The position numbers were made by a program, and so were the translations under genes. From positions 2,167,940 through 2,231,939 of the forward strand of contig NZ_CP091277.1 in assembly GCF_029633965.1 (NCBI RefSeq): a stretch of 64,000 nucleotides of DNA, in the 5' to 3' direction. Source of the DNA: Methanogenium sp. S4BF (lineage in GTDB: Archaea; Halobacteriota; Methanomicrobia; Methanomicrobiales; Methanomicrobiaceae). How positions within the stretch are numbered: the first letter of the stretch is position 1; every line of letters begins with the position of its first letter. The notes under the pieces are model-generated. The model worked only from the letters and a program-made list of their open reading frames with translations. It was not told the origin of the DNA and ran no database searches. Positions 18,280-26,921 of this stretch are shown here, piece after piece.

Positions 18280-21200
18280 ATGGCGTTTACCCGTGTGCAG
18301 CTACCGGAAGACTCTCATGTCTGGGATGTACTCATCGTCACCAGTTCACTGGCAATAGGGCTTATCGTCACGGTGACACTCTACAACGGCTATGAATCAG
18401 TTTTTCCCCACCTCATAGATATTCCCATAATTATCTACGCCTACCGTTACCCCCGCCGTGGAATCTGGTTTGCAGGGATTGCCTCAGCCCTGTACCTTAT
18501 TGCCTATATGATTGTCCTCTCACCCGGCATATCAGGGCTTTCCGAGGCGTTCGGGCGGGTGATGATCTTTCTTGTTATTGGGGCTGTTGTCTCCTACCTT
18601 TCCTTCCGCCTCCGAAATAGCGAGAATACGTATCGTAATCTCTTCGACAACCTTTCCAATGCTGCGTATACGGTAAAGATCAATCCTGACGGCACTCCCG
18701 GACGGTTTATGGATGTCAATGACATGATGTGTGCAGCGGTTGGATATACACGGGATGAACTGCTCTCGATGAAGCCTGCTGAGATCGTGCCTGATGCGTA
18801 TGCACATGAGCTGGCTGTCAGGGCAAATGGTAAGAATATGGATACATATGCGGAGTTTGAGTCATTTCATCACGCAAAAGACGGCAGGGAGATTCCCGTC
18901 GAAGTCAGGATTCATCTCTTTGCGATTGAAGCAGGACCAATTATTCTTGCAACCGTAACCGACATGACTGAACGCTACCACCGGGACAGAATTCTGAAGG
19001 CCCAGCGCGATGTGGCGGTCTCACTGAATCATGCCAGAGACAGCGAGGAGGCGGTTCGTCTGGTCATCGGGTTTGCTCTTGAGAACAGCAGCCTTGATGC
19101 GGGGGCATTTTATTATGCTGATGAGGGCCGCACCTTATTTTCCCTTTTCTACAGTTCCGGTTTCTCCGACAAATTTATCCGGCTGAATAAAACAATCCGG
19201 TCAACACCCGGAAGCATTGTGGCAAATCATGGGAGACGGCCAATATACGGCTCTGTGGAGGACCTTGTCCGTAGCGGAATAATAAGCGGTTCGGGTGAAA
19301 ATCAGAAGATGATCGTGGTTCTGCCGGTCATGGGCAGCAATGGAGTACTGGGCCTTTTCCTGCTCTCGTCCTATGGCACAGCCGGGATATCTGATACTGA
19401 ACGGCGTCTTATTGAAGCACTGGTTGCGCAGGCGGGTGCCGCCATCGATCGTCTGAATGTCGTCCATGCCCTGCGCCGGAGCAGACAGGATCTTCGTTCA
19501 CTTGTGGACTCCCTTGATGCATATCAGGCCCTTACAGGGCCGGATGGGACGATAATCACGGCAAATCGTTCGTTTGCAGCCGCATCAGGGATGAGGCCTG
19601 ATGATCTTTTCGGGAAGAGCATCTTTGAGGCCACCGGAAGGTCAGATGAATTTCAGATGTTTCTGCAGGAAAAATTTGCTGCTGTGCTGAATAACGGGCT
19701 GCCGGTTCGTTTTGAGGACCGGGGTGAGGGCCATTTCTATGACAGCATCCTGTACCCTGTTCGGGACTCCGAGGGCAATGTCCGGGCAGTCGGCATGCTC
19801 TCCACTGACATATCGCCCCTGAAAGAGGCGGAAGAGGCACTTCTTGAGGCGGAACGCAGATACCGTCTGGTTATTGAGGCGCTGAATCTCGGCGTGTTTG
19901 ACATTCGTCTTCCGGAGGTCAGCATGACTGTTTCACCGGAATGGTATACGATGCTGGGATATGATGGTGACACGCCGGGTGACGCCTTCGCCTTCTGGGA
20001 GGGGCACCTCCATCCCGATGAGAAGGAGAATGTTCTGAAGATCATGGATGATACTCTGGGAACCGGGGAGGAGTATTTCAATGAGTACAGGATGCGGGCA
20101 GCAGATGGAACCTGGCGGTGGATCAAGAGCCACGGAAAGGTAATAAGCTGGCTGCCGGATGGCAGCGCCGGGCGGTTGATTGGGACGCATTCTGATATAA
20201 CCCGCAGAAGACGTGCTGAGATGGCGTTCAGGAGGACAACCCGACTTCTCCGGGATGCCCAGAAGATAGCCCGCCTTGGATATTATGAATATGATGTGGA
20301 AAATGATCTGATTCTTCCGGATGCCGGCATTTATGAGATCCTGAATATTTCAGATGAAGAGCCGGTTTATACACTTCATGAATTCTGCGGGTTTATCCAT
20401 CCGGATGAACGTGAACAGGTGGAGGCTGAAATTGGAGCTGCTGCCCAGGAAAATCGGTCATATAGTCATATATTTCGTATTATTGCCCGTGGAGGGCCAG
20501 AACTGTGGGTGAGGGCATGGATTGAACCGGGTGTTTGGAAGGATGGGGATTTATCACCGGTATTTGGCGCGATACAGGACATCACTGATGTTCGCCAGAC
20601 AGAGGAGGAACTTCTCCGGACCCAGATTGCGGTAGAGACATCCCGTGACGAGGTGCTCTACATCTCCCCGGACGGTGAAGTCCTGTACGGCAACCAGCAG
20701 GCAGTGAATGCCTATGGAAAAGACGGGTCACTCACGGGGCTCATGATTGGTGATATCGATCCGGCATATCCATCCGGGAAGTGGCAGCGCCACTGGGCAG
20801 CACTCAGGGAGAAAAAAATCCAGCTCAGTGAATCCCTGCACCGGAAGAACGATGGTTCTTTCTTCCCCGTTGAAGTCGCAGAAAACTATGTAAAGGTGGG
20901 GTCCCAGGCGTTTTGTTGTGCGTATTCCCGTGATATCACCGACCGCCGAGCCGTGGAGAATGCCCTCCGTGAAAGTGAACAGCGGTTCTCCCTTGCGGTT
21001 GTGGGGGCTGATCTGGGTATATGGGACTGGGATATGTCATCGGATCACCTGGTCTTTGATGCACGGTTTGCAGAAATCCTGGGGGCTGGTCCGAAGGAGA
21101 TGGATGCAGGTACATTCAATGATCTGATGGCACTGGTACACCCGCATGAACGTCCGTTATTCCGAAAGGTGCTGGAGGATTATATTGCTGAAAAAGGATC

Positions 21201-23469
21201 CCCCTTCCTCTGTGAGTTCAGGATACTGCACAGAGACGGCACCTGGAGATGGGTAAGGGGTCGGGGCGTCATCGTTTCACAGGATACCTCAGGCAGCGGG
21301 CGCCGGATGATCGGCACCATTATGGATGTCACCGAACAGCGTGAAGCAATGGAGGCGCTGGCGGAGCGGGAAGAGCAGCTCCGGGAGACACAGGACATTG
21401 CCCGTGTCGGGGGGTGGACCTATGAGATTCCCGAAGACCGGCATACCTTTGACCGTGATACCATGCAGACGATCGGGTTCGGGGAGACACCTGCACCGGC
21501 AACACTGGAGGAATTTCTGCATACGTTTGTCTATCCTGAAGACAGTGCAGCGGTTAAAGAGGCGTATTTCCGTCACCTGGAGGAGTATGTGCCGTTTGAT
21601 CTGGTATATCGTGTCATGCTTCCGGATGGGAGGGTGCGCTATCTCCACAGCCGGTGCCAGACGATCTTTGACAATCGGGGTGCGCCGCAGAAGAGCGTGG
21701 GCATTATTCAGGATGTCACCGAGATCAAGGAGGCGGAGAACGAACTTATCGAGCGCGAATGGAAAGTGAATGAGGCGCAGCGTATAGCCCATATCCGGTA
21801 CTGGGAGTGCGATGGCTCGTGCATGACATTCTCACGGACGGATATCGGTGCACCCTTCAACCAGCTCACATTCCTTGAACGCCCCGGCCTCCGGATACAC
21901 CCGGACGACAGCGATTGGCTGGCTGCCCATTTCCGCAAATCTGTTGAAGAACACGGTGAATTTTCAGAAGAGTTCCGCGCTGTTCTGGAAGACAGCGGGG
22001 ATATTCTCTCTCTCTATTGCAGGGGGAGCCATTACTACCGCACCAATGGCACATATATCCGGTCCCTCGGCACCATCATCGATATCACCGAACGGGTTCA
22101 GACCCTGAATGCCCTGCAGGAGAGTGAGAGAAAGTTTTGGCTGGTGGCAGAGAACCCCAGCATTGGTACCTACATCATTCAGGACAGCATGTTTGTCTAC
22201 GTCAATGATACCTGTGCCCGGTTCTTCGGCTATTCGATTGACGTGATGATGGGGCTGCAGGCAGCGTCAATAATTGCACCCGAAATGCGCAGTGAGATGC
22301 TTGATCTCTTCAGCGAGTGCACAGCAGGGGAACGTGATGAGATCCATCTTGAGGCACAGGGGATTACCCGGAGCGGGATCACATTCCCGGTTGAAATATT
22401 CGGGTCGTCCGGCGAGTATGGCGGTCGTCCGGCGGTCATCGGAACCATCATCGATATCACTGAGCGCAAGGCATATGAGGAGATGCTCACCATCACCCGG
22501 CTGACCGTGGATCAGGCAACGATCGGCATTGGCTGGGTCAACCGCACCGGCGAAATCATCTATGCCAATACCAAGGCGGTGGAGATGCTGCAGATCCCGA
22601 TTGCAACCGTTCTTGGGATGAATATCCGGGAGATCTACCCGTCAGATGACTCTTCTTCGTGGGAGAAGTTCTGGAGCCTCATCACTGCAGGGGAGAATCA
22701 GCAGTTTGAGACCATTTACGTCCGAAAAGACGGCACCTCCTTCCCGGCTGACATTATGGTCGACTATGTGCATCTTGGTGACATGGAGTTTGCCTGCGTA
22801 TTTGCGACTGATATCTCCCGGCGCAGGGAGGCAGAGGCCGCCCTCCAGCAGTCGCTTGTTGAGAAGACGACGCTCCTGCAGGAGGTCCATCACCGGGTGA
22901 AGAACAATCTTGCCCTCATCTCATCGATGATCCAGATGCAGATGCGGACCCTGGATGATGAGCAGGCGGTAGCATCACTGACCGAGACGGCAAACCGCAT
23001 CATCTCGATGGCGATGGTCCACGAGAGCATCTATCGCTCACGAAATATCACCACCATTGATGCACACGAGCACCTCACAGCGCTGGTCAATGAGATCGTT
23101 CCGAACTTCTCTGTCGGAAAAATAATCGAGGTGGATGTGGATGCATATGGCTGCACCCTTGATCTGAATACCGGGATTCTCTACTCTCTCATTGTCAATG
23201 AACTCATCACGAACTCCATCAAATATGCATTTGATGGGCGGGATGCAGGCAAAATTACCATTACGATGAAGTGCAGCAGCACAGAGAAGGTGCTCTCCAT
23301 CACCGATGACGGGGTGGGGATACCGGAGGATGTCGACCCCTTCCGGAGTCCGTCCCTGGGGATGAATATTGTCCACAGTGTGGTCGCCGATCAGCTGGGC
23401 GGAACGATTGAGCTTCTCCGTGGTGAGGGAACTACGTGGATTTTGACATTTCCGATAAAAGGGGTATGA
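18280..23469 (+). CDS. Giant membrane sensor kinase: GAF, about nine PAS, HisKA_2
   Basis: A 1,729-residue kinase from the ATG at 18280 (AGGAG at 18271-18275; an ATG at 18253 has no ribosome site). The N terminus holds about four hydrophobic spans (residues ~15-105), then a PAS domain, a GAF domain (~245-400), and a run of about eight more PAS/PAC units up to residue ~1515, with repeated closers such as GTHSDITRRRRAE and GTIMDVTEQREAM. The transmitter is of the HisKA_2 type (EVHHRVKNNLALISSMIQMQ near 1537) with ATPase motifs NELITNSIKYAF and DDGVGIP. HisKA_2 kinases often lack a fixed partner regulator, and none is next to it. It has diverged promoters with the CHASE4 gene. Confidence 0.92.
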   Translation: MAFTRVQLPEDSHVWDVLIVTSSLAIGLIVTVTLYNGYESVFPHLIDIPIIIYAYRYPRRGIWFAGIASALYLIAYMIVLSPGISGLSEAFGRVMIFLVIGAVVSYLSFRLRNSENTYRNLFDNLSNAAYTVKINPDGTPGRFMDVNDMMCAAVGYTRDELLSMKPAEIVPDAYAHELAVRANGKNMDTYAEFESFHHAKDGREIPVEVRIHLFAIEAGPIILATVTDMTERYHRDRILKAQRDVAVSLNHARDSEEAVRLVIGFALENSSLDAGAFYYADEGRTLFSLFYSSGFSDKFIRLNKTIRSTPGSIVANHGRRPIYGSVEDLVRSGIISGSGENQKMIVVLPVMGSNGVLGLFLLSSYGTAGISDTERRLIEALVAQAGAAIDRLNVVHALRRSRQDLRSLVDSLDAYQALTGPDGTIITANRSFAAASGMRPDDLFGKSIFEATGRSDEFQMFLQEKFAAVLNNGLPVRFEDRGEGHFYDSILYPVRDSEGNVRAVGMLSTDISPLKEAEEALLEAERRYRLVIEALNLGVFDIRLPEVSMTVSPEWYTMLGYDGDTPGDAFAFWEGHLHPDEKENVLKIMDDTLGTGEEYFNEYRMRAADGTWRWIKSHGKVISWLPDGSAGRLIGTHSDITRRRRAEMAFRRTTRLLRDAQKIARLGYYEYDVENDLILPDAGIYEILNISDEEPVYTLHEFCGFIHPDEREQVEAEIGAAAQENRSYSHIFRIIARGGPELWVRAWIEPGVWKDGDLSPVFGAIQDITDVRQTEEELLRTQIAVETSRDEVLYISPDGEVLYGNQQAVNAYGKDGSLTGLMIGDIDPAYPSGKWQRHWAALREKKIQLSESLHRKNDGSFFPVEVAENYVKVGSQAFCCAYSRDITDRRAVENALRESEQRFSLAVVGADLGIWDWDMSSDHLVFDARFAEILGAGPKEMDAGTFNDLMALVHPHERPLFRKVLEDYIAEKGSPFLCEFRILHRDGTWRWVRGRGVIVSQDTSGSGRRMIGTIMDVTEQREAMEALAEREEQLRETQDIARVGGWTYEIPEDRHTFDRDTMQTIGFGETPAPATLEEFLHTFVYPEDSAAVKEAYFRHLEEYVPFDLVYRVMLPDGRVRYLHSRCQTIFDNRGAPQKSVGIIQDVTEIKEAENELIEREWKVNEAQRIAHIRYWECDGSCMTFSRTDIGAPFNQLTFLERPGLRIHPDDSDWLAAHFRKSVEEHGEFSEEFRAVLEDSGDILSLYCRGSHYYRTNGTYIRSLGTIIDITERVQTLNALQESERKFWLVAENPSIGTYIIQDSMFVYVNDTCARFFGYSIDVMMGLQAASIIAPEMRSEMLDLFSECTAGERDEIHLEAQGITRSGITFPVEIFGSSGEYGGRPAVIGTIIDITERKAYEEMLTITRLTVDQATIGIGWVNRTGEIIYANTKAVEMLQIPIATVLGMNIREIYPSDDSSSWEKFWSLITAGENQQFETIYVRKDGTSFPADIMVDYVHLGDMEFACVFATDISRRREAEAALQQSLVEKTTLLQEVHHRVKNNLALISSMIQMQMRTLDDEQAVASLTETANRIISMAMVHESIYRSRNITTIDAHEHLTALVNEIVPNFSVGKIIEVDVDAYGCTLDLNTGILYSLIVNELITNSIKYAFDGRDAGKITITMKCSSTEKVLSITDDGVGIPEDVDPFRSPSLGMNIVHSVVADQLGGTIELLRGEGTTWILTFPIKGV

Positions 23470-23603
23470 AAGAAATTCCCGAGGTACTGTTCCGATGAGA
23501 TGATTCGAATGCTTCTGCGGAGTAGCTCTTTACCTGAATCCCGGGAATGATTATTCCGCACATTTTACGTTCTCTCCTGCAAATACTCAGATGGAGTAAT
23601 TCT

Positions 23604-24008
23604 ATGGTACAACTGACCGATGACCTGATCGAGGCGTTCAATGCACTACGCATCATTCCTCTTGCAACCGCAGACAAAGATGGCGTTCCCAATGTCGCAC
23701 CCATGGGTGCAAAGGCACTTGCTGACCCGGAGACGATTCTTGTGATGGACAATTTCATGCAGAAGACGGTGGCAAATATCCGTGAAAATCCAAAGGCTGC
23801 CATTTATCTCTGGGGAGAAGGCGTGAAGGGCTGTTTCCAGATTCACGGCGATGTTACGTATGTAAATGAGGGTGAGCAGTTTGAGGCGTTTCGCAGTGAG
23901 ACTCTTGCCCGGATGCCGAACGTGCCGGCAAAAGGGATGCTTGTCATTAAAATTACTGATGTCTTCACCTGTGCAGCAGGGCCCGGCGCCGGTAATAAGA
24001 TCATCTGA
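23604..24008 (+). CDS. Pyridoxamine 5'-phosphate oxidase-fold flavin protein
   Basis: A 134-residue split-barrel protein. LIPLATADKDGVPNVAPMG-like sequence (here LRIIPLATADKDGVPNVAPM) is the hallmark first hairpin of the PNPOx/FMN-binding family, and FMQKTVANIRENPKAAIYLW and GCFQIHGDVTYVNEGEQFE follow in the expected order. Archaeal members of this size bind FMN or F420 and reduce small molecules; the reaction here is unknown. The ATG at 23604 has GGAG seven bases upstream; an earlier in-frame ATG at 23547 would add residues of no family match. It may be related to the neighbouring TetR locus but its own promoter is separate. Confidence 0.8.
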   Translation: MVQLTDDLIEAFNALRIIPLATADKDGVPNVAPMGAKALADPETILVMDNFMQKTVANIRENPKAAIYLWGEGVKGCFQIHGDVTYVNEGEQFEAFRSETLARMPNVPAKGMLVIKITDVFTCAAGPGAGNKII

Positions 24009-24130
24009 AACCGGCGAATTTCCCGTAAAATCTTTTTTTGCGCAGCAGAATGCACTTTCCGTATGAATGGCGGTCGTTCCCTTTCAGGGCCGGGTATGTG
24101 GGGATGGGTGAAAGAAATGGGTTGTGTGTT

Positions 24131-24436
24131 TCAGGTGCCTGCATGAATGCGGTGCAGAATTTCGACGAGCATCTGCACGTCACGTGGGGGTTCATAACCG
24201 GCCTCGTCCCAGAGTGCTGCGGTCTCCAAAGGCTGGCCGGATGTTTTCATGAGGGTGTCTGCCCTGTCTCCCGTGTATTCCCGGATGATCTCTGCTGTCA
24301 GACGGACTGCGATCATCTCATCCGGCTCATCCGGGGGAGAATTCCCGGATACACGGGCTGCCGCACGGAACCGTTTCGGATTCGTGATGCGGTATCCTGT
24401 GGATTCTGTGCTATTTGTAAATGACGTTTGTGTCAT
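24131..24436 (-). CDS. Small protein divergent from TetR, unknown function
   Basis: A 101-residue hydrophilic protein from ATG 24436. I do not recognise it. The N-terminal third is rich in Ser/Thr/Asn, the middle has PPDEPDEMIAVRLTAEIIREYTG, and the end ALWDEAGYEPPRDVQMLVEILHRI looks like an amphipathic helix. The ATG lies inside the first TGAC-N6-GTCA operator and about 22-30 bases from the TATATTTAT box read on this strand, so a leaderless transcript is expected. The shared operators suggest control by the divergent TetR. Codon pattern resembles its neighbours, which supports a real gene, but evidence is mostly positional. Confidence 0.5.
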   Translation of the reverse strand: MTQTSFTNSTESTGYRITNPKRFRAAARVSGNSPPDEPDEMIAVRLTAEIIREYTGDRADTLMKTSGQPLETAALWDEAGYEPPRDVQMLVEILHRIHAGT

Positions 24437-24487
24437 TATATTGACATTGGCGTCACCTATATTTATCAATTACTGACGTGAGTGTCA
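24422..24487. promoter_or_regulatory. TetR promoter with three TGAC-N6-GTCA operators
   Basis: Three inverted repeats with half-site TGAC and a six-base spacer: 24422-24435, 24442-24455 and 24474-24487. Their centres are 20 and 32 bases apart. TATATTTAT (24458-24466) lies between the second and third, so bound repressor would block TBP. The region serves the TetR gene on the plus strand and the small gene on the minus strand. Confidence 0.8.
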
Positions 24488-24522
24488 TTTATTTGGGTGG
24501 ACGACATATCTGTTCATATACT

Positions 24523-25122
24523 ATGCCACGTGTTGCTCCCGGATATAAAGAGGATGTACGCCGCCGCATTATGAGGGCGGCACTGGAAGAAGTCAATGCC
24601 TGTGGCCTGCAGGCGCTTCGAATGGAGGATGTGGCTGCACGCGTTGGTATCTCCCGTGCTGCGCTCTATAATTATTTCAGTGACAAAGAAGCCCTTCTTG
24701 GCGCAATTATTCATGAGATGCAGGAAGAAGGGATGTCTGTTCTTGAGGACACCTTCCAGGAGAAATCTTTTAAGGACGCCCTCTCCTTTATCTTTGAACT
24801 GATGGTCCTCTCCGCACAGGAGATGCCCGGGGTTGAAGCCGAACTCTTCAGCATCGCCTCCCGTACTCCGAAGATTCAGTGTTTAATGCATTCTACCTTT
24901 GAAGACGGACTTCTGAAACTCTCCGGACTTATTGAGGAAGGACAGAAGGGCGGGGAGATTGTATCTGCCGGTGATCCCCGCTGTCTTGCTGAGATCGTGA
25001 TGTACACGCTCGGGGGGCTGAAGCATGCGATCATCTTTGGATCTGATACCGCTGTTCTGAAGACGCGCTGGAATGCCATGACGGAGCTGCTTTTTTTTAC
25101 CGAAGAAAAACCGGGCGACTGA
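24523..25122 (+). CDS. TetR/AcrR family transcriptional regulator
   Basis: A 199-residue repressor. The N-terminal helix-turn-helix is clear: RRRIMRAALEEVNACGLQALRMEDVAARVGISRAALYNYF with the usual YNYFSDKEALL end of the domain. The ligand-binding C-terminal half is helical and not assignable. I take ATG 24523 (MPRVAPGY) as start; the frame is open back to a GTG at 24478 inside an operator, which is unlikely. The gene has its own operator array and is followed by pyrimidine-rich terminator sequence. A matching operator array lies 1,216 bases downstream, so it probably regulates more than itself. Confidence 0.88.
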   Translation: MPRVAPGYKEDVRRRIMRAALEEVNACGLQALRMEDVAARVGISRAALYNYFSDKEALLGAIIHEMQEEGMSVLEDTFQEKSFKDALSFIFELMVLSAQEMPGVEAELFSIASRTPKIQCLMHSTFEDGLLKLSGLIEEGQKGGEIVSAGDPRCLAEIVMYTLGGLKHAIIFGSDTAVLKTRWNAMTELLFFTEEKPGD

Positions 25123-25124
25123 AA

Positions 25125-25171
25125 GGTTTTTCCCTCTCTGTTTCCCTCTCCTTTTCCCCTCTCTTTTTTTC
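25125..25171 (+). terminator. Pyrimidine-rich terminator after tetR
   Basis: Directly after the TetR stop codon comes a long C/T tract with several runs of four to seven T, the usual form of an archaeal intrinsic terminator. From 25172 to 25637 I see no convincing gene: short open frames exist on the plus strand (25225-25515, 25301-25588) but have no domain or ribosome site. Confidence 0.6.
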
Positions 25172-25637
25172 ATCAGCCTTTTTCCTGCAAATTCTGATTT
25201 GTATCCATCTTTTCCGCATGTAATGTGCCGTTGTTGTACCCTGTATACTATTCGGGGGAAGTAATTCTGCACAAAAGGGGGAAATACTCAAAAATGGTGA
25301 ATGAGCATCCCGGACGTGAAAGCAACCGGGGGATTTATGGGACTGGTGAGACTCATCATGTACCGGTATGGAACGATGGAGATTTTTTCTCCATTCTGTT
25401 TATGGCGTCTGGAGGTTCATACGCGGGGATTCCGGGCAGCAGGGATCGTTTCTGTGATATGTGTGTGGTTAGGGGATTACAGAAAAGACCCGGATATTAT
25501 TCTCATTCAGAATAATGTGCCGCCTGATATAATCCGGCTTCTGTGGTCTGTAGGTTGGTGGTTTTGTGTTTACAGGCGTGTTCCCTGAAACAGTCTGATT
25601 GGTTGCTCATCCCGATATTCCGGGTGCCATTCATTGA

Positions 25638-25703
25638 TGACAATTATGTCACCAATATGACATCTGCGTCATTTATATTTATTTTTTACTGACACTCGTG
25701 TCA
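25638..25703. promoter_or_regulatory. Second TGAC-N6-GTCA operator array with TATA box
   Basis: Three sites at 25638-25651, 25658-25671 and 25690-25703, centres 20 and 32 bases apart, with TATATTTAT at 25674-25682. Every element is offset by exactly 1,216 bases from the array before the TetR gene, while the spacers differ. No gene starts in the right place on the plus strand: the first ATG frames are 6 and 12 codons long, and from 25836 the opposite strand codes for LarE. On the minus strand a 43-codon frame (25634-25503) is open but unremarkable. Confidence 0.8.
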
Positions 25704-25835
25704 TCGTCTTGTTTGTCTCTTCCCCGGATGCATCCCACGTCCCGATGAGGCTGTACGTGGCAGTAATGACATGTGCTCCATGACAGGGGAGCGCTGACTC
25801 CTAAAAATTGGATTATTTCAGGGAATTATCCTATT

Positions 25836-26630
25836 TCAGTCCATGCTGCCACTTTTAAATCCATCCAGATCAAGTGTCACATGTCGAAATCCCAGGGTAT
25901 GGAATGCCCTGCTGATGGCGTCCCGGAGAACAAAGATCCGTTCTGCGGATTCGGGATCAGTCTCGATACGTGCCACATCGGCGTGGACCCGGACCCGCAC
26001 CTGCCGGGCCCCGGCAGCAACGATCACCTCTTCTGCCCGGGAGATGCGGGCGAGAAGCTGTGGGTCAAGACACTCGCCATAGGTGATTCGTGTGGCGAGG
26101 CAGGACGCAGATGGCTTTGCATATTCCGGTATCGAATGCATCTTTGCGATGGCCCGGATGTCATCTTTGGTAATACCTGCCTCGACAAAGGGGTGAGTAA
26201 TGCCCGCCGCAAGGCCGGTCTGGTAGCCGGGGCGGTATCCGGCGATGTCATCGGCATTCGTCCCGTCTGCGATGGATGCAAATGCATGTTCATCCGCTAC
26301 CTCACGGAGGATCCGGGCACTCTCCTGTTTGCACACAGCGCACCGGTTCTTTGGGTTCATCCTGAATTCGGGTTTTTCCAGGATAGCTGACTCCCTGACA
26401 AAGAGCTGCAGTTCTTCCCGTGCGGCGATGGCACGGGCAGCTTTTTCCTCACGCAAAGGGAGAAGAGGACTCACTATCAGACAGCAGGCAGCATTGTTGC
26501 CCAGAACATCACGTGCGACAACGGCGAGAACAGTGCTGTCGATGCCGCCTGAGTATGATACCAGCAGTGATTTTTTGTCCCTGATTGCCGCCCGCAGGTG
26601 AGTGTAGCGTTCCTGTCGTCGTTCTGTCAT
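25836..26630 (-). CDS. larE: ATP-dependent sacrificial sulfur transferase LarE family
   Basis: A 264-residue PP-loop protein. The ATP site SGGIDST is at residues 27-33. LarE adenylates a substrate carboxylate (the nickel-pincer precursor in lactate racemase maturation) and gives up sulfur. The protein has the sacrificial-type cysteine in KPSASCLATR (Cys177) and also the pair CAVC (Cys97, Cys100), making the three-cysteine form that binds an iron-sulfur cluster in other LarE proteins rather than losing its own cysteine sulfur. No larB, larC or larA is near, so the target pathway in this organism is open. It ends just after the orphan operator array. Confidence 0.88.
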   Translation of the reverse strand: MTERRQERYTHLRAAIRDKKSLLVSYSGGIDSTVLAVVARDVLGNNAACCLIVSPLLPLREEKAARAIAAREELQLFVRESAILEKPEFRMNPKNRCAVCKQESARILREVADEHAFASIADGTNADDIAGYRPGYQTGLAAGITHPFVEAGITKDDIRAIAKMHSIPEYAKPSASCLATRITYGECLDPQLLARISRAEEVIVAAGARQVRVRVHADVARIETDPESAERIFVLRDAISRAFHTLGFRHVTLDLDGFKSGSMD

Positions 26631-26881
26631 GGCGTTCCTATCCCCCGGTTTGCCCGGATGGTATGGTAGTCTTTGTCCCTGTCCAGATAAAACCTGCCGC
26701 AGACTCCTTCAGGAGTGATCCGGCAGTGGTATTTTTCTCTGATGTATTCGGCTGAAGTATTCTGATCTTATCTCATTCATACCCATACTGTCGGAAAAAT
26801 TCAGAAATTATTTGAAAGGACAAATGTACTTAACAAATAAATAGAAATAGGTTGATTCCACAGATTTATGTCCGTTTTGAG

Positions 26882-26888
26882 TATAAAG
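26882..26888 (+). promoter_or_regulatory. wtpA TATA box
   Basis: TATAAAG, 34 bases before the wtpA ATG, predicting a leader of about 12-15 bases. The upstream 200 bases (26631-26881) are AT-rich without a clear palindrome for a molybdate/tungstate regulator. Confidence 0.55.
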
Positions 26889-26921
26889 AGTTAAACATTT
26901 CTGAATAAAATCTGTTATGTG

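Noticed and set aside
17892-18281. 129-codon minus-strand frame in the divergent gap
   Set aside because: Overlaps the start of the giant kinase gene, no ribosome site, no domain.
25301-25588. 95-codon plus-strand frame between tetR and the orphan promoter
   Set aside because: Hydrophobic in parts but no ribosome site, no family match and overlapping another frame; could be a relic but cannot be supported.
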